NCBI GenBank assembly: GCA_021604825.1
Contig: BQJS01000181.1
Coordinates: 1-9,733 of the forward strand
Direction of reading: 5' to 3'
DNA: 9,733 bases
DNA from: Phycisphaerae bacterium
GTDB lineage: Bacteria > Planctomycetota > Phycisphaerae > UBA1845
Shown: in pieces, positions 6,427-9,733 of the stretch
Position numbering within the stretch: the stretch's first letter is position 1
Layout: each line of letters begins with the position of its first letter
The notes under the pieces: generated by a model
Seen by the model: the letters and a program-made list of their open reading frames with translations, nothing else
Databases searched by the model: none
What the model was told of the DNA's origin: nothing
Program-made: the position numbers and the translations under genes

Positions 6427-7842
6427 CTAGAGTTTTCCGGCGCTCTTGCGCGACAACCACTTGCCCCAACCGTTCTTGCCGCAGAATTTGTAATCATCAA
6501 CAATCATGCGACCCCGACTAAACGTATTGCGCGCAAAGCCTGCAAGCGACCAACCCTGGAACGGACTCCAATCGGTATTGGTTTCCATCTTGGCATGATC
6601 GACCTTGATACGTTTCTTCGGATCGAAGATGGCGATGTCGGCATCGCTACCCGGCGCGATCACACCCTTCTTCGGATACAACCCCATGACCTTCGCCGGA
6701 TTGGCGCAGCACTTCTCGACGAATTGCTTCATGGTCAGGCGCTTCTTCAATACGCCGTGCGTGTAGACAATCGGCAAAAGCGTTTCCAATCCCGGCATGC
6801 CCATCGGAATCTTCGTCCAATCGCCTTTCCACATTGCCTTCTGCTTACGCGTAAACGAACACGTATCCGTCGAAACCACGCACACGTCGTCCTGCTTCAA
6901 GCCCTGCCACAAGCGCTTCTGGTCGGCTTTCTTTTTAATCTGCGGACAACACGCAAAGAGGTGCCCGTCTTTCTTGGCGAACTCCGAATCGTCGAGCACC
7001 AAGTACTGCGCGCACGTTTCCGCGTGGACCGGAATCTTCTTTTTGCGGGCTTCGTTGATGATGTCGGCGCCTTCGCCTGTTGACATGTGCACGATGTACA
7101 ACGTCCCGCCAGTCACTTCGCACCATTTGACGGCACGCTGAATCGCTTCGGCTTCGATGTAATTTGGGCGTGTAATGCCATGAAGCTGCGCACCAAGTTT
7201 CTTCATCAGCGCCTTGGTGTGGTGACGCTCAATTAACTCGTCAAGCACGCGACTCGACTCCGCATGAATCAAAAGCATTGCGCCCAGTTTCTTACAGTTC
7301 TCCAACGCGCCGAAGATCGCCCGGTCGTCCGACTGCCAACCTTCGGACTCGTAAATCATGAATTCCTTAAACGTCGGGCAACCCTTCTTGACCATCTTGG
7401 CCATCTCGGGTCCGTGTCGGTCCCAATTGGTGATGGCCATGTGAAAGCAATAATCGATGCATGTCTTGGGGTCGGCTTTCTTGCGCCAGTTGTTGTAAGC
7501 GGTCGTCATCGATTCTTTACCGTACGGAATCGCAAAGTCGATGACACTCGTCACGCCGCCACGGGCAGCCGCCTTCGTCCCGGAATCGAAATCGTCGCTC
7601 GAAACCGTACCGCAGAAAGGCAACTCCAGATGCACGTGAACGTCCAGCCCGCCCGGGATTACATATTGCCCCGTAGCATCGACAACCTTCGCCGTGCTGC
7701 GTCCGCCCTTGGTTGAACTGCCGTTGGTCGCCAGTCCCTTGCGAACAGCCGCAATCTTCTGCCCCTTAATCCCAACGTCGACTTTCTTAGGGCCCGTCGC
7801 GGTGAAAACCGTACCGCCCTTGATAATTGTGTCGTATCCCAT
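6427..7842 (-). CDS. Dihydropyrimidinase / D-hydantoinase family amidohydrolase
   Basis: This 471-residue cyclic amidohydrolase should open the ring of dihydrouracil or dihydrothymine to N-carbamoyl-beta-amino acids. The binuclear metal site is complete: His69 and His71 in GGLDVHVHLELP, the carboxylated lysine Lys159 in TFKEFMIY, His193 in LIHAES, His252 in YIVHMSTGEG, and Asp326 in STDTCSF. The family motif GMPGLETLLPIVYTHGV (348-364) is present, as is the C-terminal GSDADIAIFDP strand (398-408). The residue after Asp326 is Thr, where bacterial hydantoinases usually have His and, as I recall, the human enzyme has Asn. The protein is Lys-rich, with a small Gly/Ser/Lys insert at about 36-51. 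The start ATG has only a weak upstream GAGA, and an intrinsic-terminator-like hairpin lies about 30 nt before it. As first gene of the cluster with preT and preA, dihydropyrimidine is the likely substrate, but other cyclic amides are possible. Confidence 0.9.
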   Translation of the reverse strand: MGYDTIIKGGTVFTATGPKKVDVGIKGQKIAAVRKGLATNGSSTKGGRSTAKVVDATGQYVIPGGLDVHVHLELPFCGTVSSDDFDSGTKAAARGGVTSVIDFAIPYGKESMTTAYNNWRKKADPKTCIDYCFHMAITNWDRHGPEMAKMVKKGCPTFKEFMIYESEGWQSDDRAIFGALENCKKLGAMLLIHAESSRVLDELIERHHTKALMKKLGAQLHGITRPNYIEAEAIQRAVKWCEVTGGTLYIVHMSTGEGADIINEARKKKIPVHAETCAQYLVLDDSEFAKKDGHLFACCPQIKKKADQKRLWQGLKQDDVCVVSTDTCSFTRKQKAMWKGDWTKIPMGMPGLETLLPIVYTHGVLKKRLTMKQFVEKCCANPAKVMGLYPKKGVIAPGSDADIAIFDPKKRIKVDHAKMETNTDWSPFQGWSLAGFARNTFSRGRMIVDDYKFCGKNGWGKWLSRKSAGKL

Positions 7843-7872
7843 GATGCAAATCTCACTTAAAAGAGATGCTCG

Positions 7873-7904
7873 AAAAAATGCGCCGCAATCCGTATGTTGC
7901 GCGC
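7873..7904 (-). terminator. Terminator or attenuator just upstream of the hydantoinase
   Basis: On the minus strand GCGCGCAA, an eight-base loop (CATACGGA) and TTGCG-g-CGC form an 8-bp stem with one bulged G, followed by A and TTTTTT (7878-7873). The T-run ends 30 nt before the ATG of the hydantoinase. It could end the rpsD transcript, about 225 nt after that stop codon, or act as an attenuator in the leader of the pyrimidine genes. The bulge makes the stem weaker than the terminator at 898-924. Confidence 0.55.
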
Positions 7905-7968
7905 AAAGGGATCACTCGGTCAAGAAAAGAATGATTTCAAAGTGATTGAATGGACCAAAACCTGACGG

Positions 7969-7994
7969 GTGCCCCGCCCTTCAGGGTGGGGGAC
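7969..7994. repeat. GC-rich hairpin resembling IS200/IS605-type or REP palindromes
   Basis: CCCCGCCC, tetraloop TTCA, GGGTGGGG forms an 8-bp stem (one G-T wobble as plus-strand RNA, an A-C mismatch as minus-strand RNA), with a GT/AC pair outside a G-G mismatch. No T-run follows directly on either strand. The shape and base content recall the subterminal hairpins of IS200/IS605-type elements and REP sequences, but no transposase or TnpB remnant lies beside it. A stem involved in ending the rpsD transcript is the plainer alternative. Confidence 0.4.
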
Positions 7995-8130
7995 GGACGC
8001 ACAATGACACGCACAAAACGCCAGTGAATCCAGCGGAAGGGACTCAACGTGCGGACGAACCGATTGCGCAATGGTTCAAGATATTCGGCTTGGGCGATTC
8101 AGGTAACGGGCAAACAGAATCTATCACCCA

Positions 8131-8739
8131 TTAGCGGGTGTAATATTCAATGATCGAACCGAATTCGACCTCGAACGGAAGGCGGACGTCTTCGGGCATT
8201 GGCAGACGCACGACGCGTCCTTCGAGCTTGCCTTCTTCGACGGCCAACCACTCGGGAGGCAACGGGCCTTCGCACGTCTCGGCACAATCTTTGACAAATT
8301 TCTGGCTGCGATCACGAACGGTGATGACGTCGCCAGGTTTGACGTGCTGCGAGGGACGATCTGCACGGCGGCCGTTGATGAGAAAATGTCCGTGTGCAAC
8401 GGCTTGGCGGGCCTGCCAAATGGTGCGTGCCCAACCCAAACGGCGAACCGTATTATCCAAGCGGGTTTCCAGCAATTGCTGAATCGCGGTTAGCGTACCA
8501 CGTTTTGAGGACGAGGCTTTTGCCATGTACTTGCGGAATTGGCCGTCGCGAATGTTGTAATAGAAGGCGATCTTCTGCTTCTCGATGAGTTGCGTGCCAT
8601 ACAGGCTGGGACGTCCGCGGCGGAAACCGTGCATGCCCGGTCGATTGGCTTTGTTGGGGTTGAGGTGCTTTGCCGTCTCACAGATCGGCACGCCAACTCG
8701 GCGCGTCAACCGCACCTTCGGTCCTGTGTAATTACCCAT
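8131..8739 (-). CDS. rpsD: 30S ribosomal protein S4
   Basis: S4 binds 16S rRNA early in small-subunit assembly and in several bacteria also represses its own mRNA. The 202-residue protein has normal family length. It begins MGNYTGPKVRLTRRVG and has the N-terminal segment RPGMHGFRRGRPSLYGTQLIEKQK in the usual place (33-56). The S4 RNA-binding domain spans about 91-150, with LETRLDNTVRRLGWA, AVAHGHFLINGRR and VKPGDVITVRDRSQ. The only N-terminal cysteine is Cys20, so this is the zinc-free form. The start follows GGAAGGA at about 11 nt, and a strong promoter lies about 100 nt upstream. The gene stands alone rather than beside rpsM, rpsK and rpoA. Confidence 0.97.
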   Translation of the reverse strand: MGNYTGPKVRLTRRVGVPICETAKHLNPNKANRPGMHGFRRGRPSLYGTQLIEKQKIAFYYNIRDGQFRKYMAKASSSKRGTLTAIQQLLETRLDNTVRRLGWARTIWQARQAVAHGHFLINGRRADRPSQHVKPGDVITVRDRSQKFVKDCAETCEGPLPPEWLAVEEGKLEGRVVRLPMPEDVRLPFEVEFGSIIEYYTR

Positions 8740-8781
8740 GTCGAGAAACGTCCTTCCAAATCAGGTCAGTCAGGCCATACG

Positions 8782-8793
8782 GGGGCGAACCCC
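8782..8793 (-). promoter_or_regulatory. UUCG-loop hairpin in the rpsD leader
   Basis: On the minus strand GGGG-TTCG-CCCC forms a compact hairpin with a UUCG tetraloop inside the roughly 90-nt leader between the predicted transcription start and rpsD. S4 autoregulates through a leader structure in some bacteria, so this could be part of such an element. The hairpin alone does not prove that. Confidence 0.35.
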
Positions 8794-8836
8794 TCATCAC
8801 ACGTGCACACCCCTAGGCCTTAAGAGGTGGACGGGT

Positions 8837-8864
8837 ATCATACAGACCTCAAAAAAAGGTTCAA
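8837..8864 (-). promoter_or_regulatory. Sigma-70-like promoter of rpsD
   Basis: On the minus strand TTGAAC (8864-8859) is followed after 16 nt by TATGAT (8842-8837), each a 5-of-6 match to the consensus. The spacer contains a T7 tract. Transcription would start near 8830, about 90 nt before the rpsD start codon. The palindromic repeat lies immediately upstream and separates this promoter from the dipeptidase gene. Confidence 0.75.
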
Positions 8865-8907
8865 CAGACCCTGCGGTGGTCAGAAATCAGTGTTTTGCGG
8901 CCCCATC

Positions 8908-8983
8908 CGTCATTCCCGCACACGCGGGAATCCAGGTGCGGCGACTCGTTCTCTTCTGGATTCCCGCTTTCGCGGGAATGACG
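8908..8983. repeat. Inverted pair of dRS3-like palindromic repeats (REP-like element)
   Basis: Two 28-base units, 8908-8935 and 8956-8983, are inverted copies of each other with 25 of 28 positions matching, separated by 20 bases. Each unit is itself a palindrome with the core ATTCCC-N8-GGGAAT (8912-8931 and 8960-8979), which fits the consensus known as dRS3 in Neisseria; similar CGTCATTCCCGC repeats are scattered through many bacterial genomes. The whole 76-base element can fold into one long stem or two small ones. It lies between the end of the dipeptidase gene (9029) and the rpsD promoter, so it may also help end or protect the dipeptidase mRNA. Confidence 0.9.
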
Positions 8984-9028
8984 CCCTAAACGCCATCACC
9001 TTGCAACACGATCCGGCGTCAGGAATCG

Positions 9029-9733
9029 CTATTTCTCAGCGAACAGGCTCTCCGGCCCATCGGCGATGGCGGCTTCCACAAGCCACGTTTCAAGCTGCTT
9101 AAGGTCTTTGCAACTACGGATTTTCTCCGAAGTCGCCGAATCCACGTTAAAACCGCGACCCTTCAGCAGCGTGAGCACCCCGTCGGCGATGCTGGTTCGT
9201 TTCATCTCGTCGGCTTGATCCTGGGCGGCTTTGGCCTCCTCCTCGGCTTTGAGCTTTTTCATCACCAGATGGCCACCCGTCGCCTTAGCCACCCGCTCGT
9301 ACCACGAATCGGGATACCCAGGATGGGTCACGTTGCCGTGTTCGTCTTTGACGTTCCCGTCGAGATATTTGAACAGCAGTTCCTCGCCCAATTTCCGCCA
9401 GCGTTTGACCGTGGCGTCGCCAGCATTGCACGAATACTCCGTCAGGTAATCGACGGCCAACCGTGGCGATTCTTCATACAGCGCCTTGGCGGCTGCATCG
9501 ATGGCGGGCTGGTCGGCGAGAAAGCGACCTTCCAATTCGCGCTGCACAATCTGCACGTCCTTGATCATGTCGCTGTAGCGCAAGTACGAATAATTCGACA
9601 CGTGGTTGAACACCCAAAACGCCGAGTCCCAGGTGAACTCTTGAAACGAACCCGTCCCCACGGCGAACGAATGCGGCACGCGGCTGATCCCGCAATACAT
9701 CGGAATGTAAACCGTGCTGTACGTGTCATCGAC
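9029..9733 (-). CDS. Partial peptidase family C69 dipeptidase with C-terminal helical extension
   Basis: The visible 234 residues are the C-terminal part; the N-terminus with the catalytic cysteine lies beyond the right edge. The first residues, DDTYSTVYIPMYCGISRVP, then AVGTGSF, TWDSAFWVFNHVSNYSYLRY (36-55) and IKDVQIVQRELEG (57-69), match the conserved C-terminal half of C69 (PepD-like) dipeptidases, N-terminal nucleophile cysteine peptidases that cleave dipeptides. The segment up to about residue 145, with GYPDSWYERV, completes the normal family. An extra tail follows: a charged Ala/Glu/Lys-rich helix (about 158-178), then a compact helical region (about 179-231) with ADGVLTLLKGRGFNV and LKQLETWLVEA. 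The tail resembles the small C-terminal helical domain called DUF4351, although I cannot verify this. The stop TAG is at 9031-9029. The family call is strong; the tail's identity is a guess. Confidence 0.87.
   Translation of the reverse strand, partial: VDDTYSTVYIPMYCGISRVPHSFAVGTGSFQEFTWDSAFWVFNHVSNYSYLRYSDMIKDVQIVQRELEGRFLADQPAIDAAAKALYEESPRLAVDYLTEYSCNAGDATVKRWRKLGEELLFKYLDGNVKDEHGNVTHPGYPDSWYERVAKATGGHLVMKKLKAEEEAKAAQDQADEMKRTSIADGVLTLLKGRGFNVDSATSEKIRSCKDLKQLETWLVEAAIADGPESLFAEK

Larger units (their letters stand above)
7843..8130. other. Spacer between rpsD and the hydantoinase
   Basis: No gene is visible. The spacer holds, in minus-strand order, a small stem around the rpsD stop codon (CACCC/GGGTG, 8125-8140), a GC-rich hairpin (7969-7994), a TTGACC that could be a -35 box (7923-7918) and a terminator-like hairpin (7873-7904). 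The only -10 candidates after TTGACC (AACATA at 19 nt, CATACG at 21 nt) are poor and would fall inside the hairpin, so I do not call a promoter. Confidence 0.5.

Noticed and set aside
6386..6469. N-terminal extension of preT to a TTG at 6469
   Set aside because: It overlaps the hydantoinase 3' end, lacks conserved residues, and the ATG at 6385 has a good GAGGTA site.
7893..7923. TTGACC with AACATA as a promoter for the hydantoinase
   Set aside because: The spacing is 19 nt with a poor -10 box, and the -10 box would fall within the terminator-like hairpin.
8908..8983. Possible two-repeat CRISPR remnant
   Set aside because: The 28-base units are inverted relative to each other, not direct, and each is a palindrome of a known dispersed type; no cas gene is present.
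8738..8989. Plus-strand open frame of 83 codons containing VIPAHAGIQ and WIPAFAGMT
   Set aside because: These peptides are the well-known false translation of the CGTCATTCCCGC palindromic repeat. The frame also overlaps the rpsD leader and promoter on the other strand.

Overview
Every convincing gene in this 9.7 kb window lies on the minus strand, so the biological reading order runs from position 9733 down to 1. The DNA looks bacterial: Shine-Dalgarno sequences, sigma-70-like promoters, intrinsic terminators and lipobox signal peptides are all visible. Moderate GC, lipoproteins rich in thrombospondin type 3 and dockerin-like calcium loops, a collagen-like lipoprotein and an rpsD gene outside the usual ribosomal-protein cluster would fit a planctomycete or a related environmental lineage. 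That placement is an inference; no marker here fixes the taxonomy.

Right part (9733 to 8131). The window opens inside a peptidase family C69 dipeptidase whose N-terminus lies off the edge and which carries an extra helical C-terminal tail. Behind it is a 76-bp palindromic repeat made of two dRS3-like 28-mers in inverted orientation. Then comes a clear promoter, a short leader with a UUCG hairpin, and rpsD (ribosomal protein S4).

Middle part (8130 to 3612). After a spacer holding two hairpins, one of them a terminator-like structure just upstream of the next start codon, comes a compact three-gene cluster: a dihydropyrimidinase/hydantoinase, a PreT-like FAD/Fe-S oxidoreductase and PreA. PreT and PreA together form NAD(P)H-dependent dihydropyrimidine dehydrogenase (uracil or thymine to the dihydropyrimidine). 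The hydantoinase then opens the dihydropyrimidine ring. This covers the first two steps of reductive pyrimidine degradation; the third enzyme (beta-ureidopropionase) is not in the window.

Left part (3611 to 1). A 628-bp non-coding stretch contains a near-consensus promoter (TTGACA, 17 nt, TACGAT) and a 61-nt near-perfect long hairpin. Both lie upstream of a 674-residue collagen-like lipoprotein, which implies an unusually long (about 395 nt) structured leader. The collagen gene ends in a textbook intrinsic terminator. Beyond it, and running off the left edge, is a second lipoprotein with two thrombospondin type 3 repeats. The two neighbouring lipoproteins look like surface or periplasmic matrix components.

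Most worth a second look are the structured leader of the collagen gene, the architecture of the collagen lipoprotein itself, and the terminator placed directly before the pyrimidine-catabolism genes. I found no clearly new multi-gene system.
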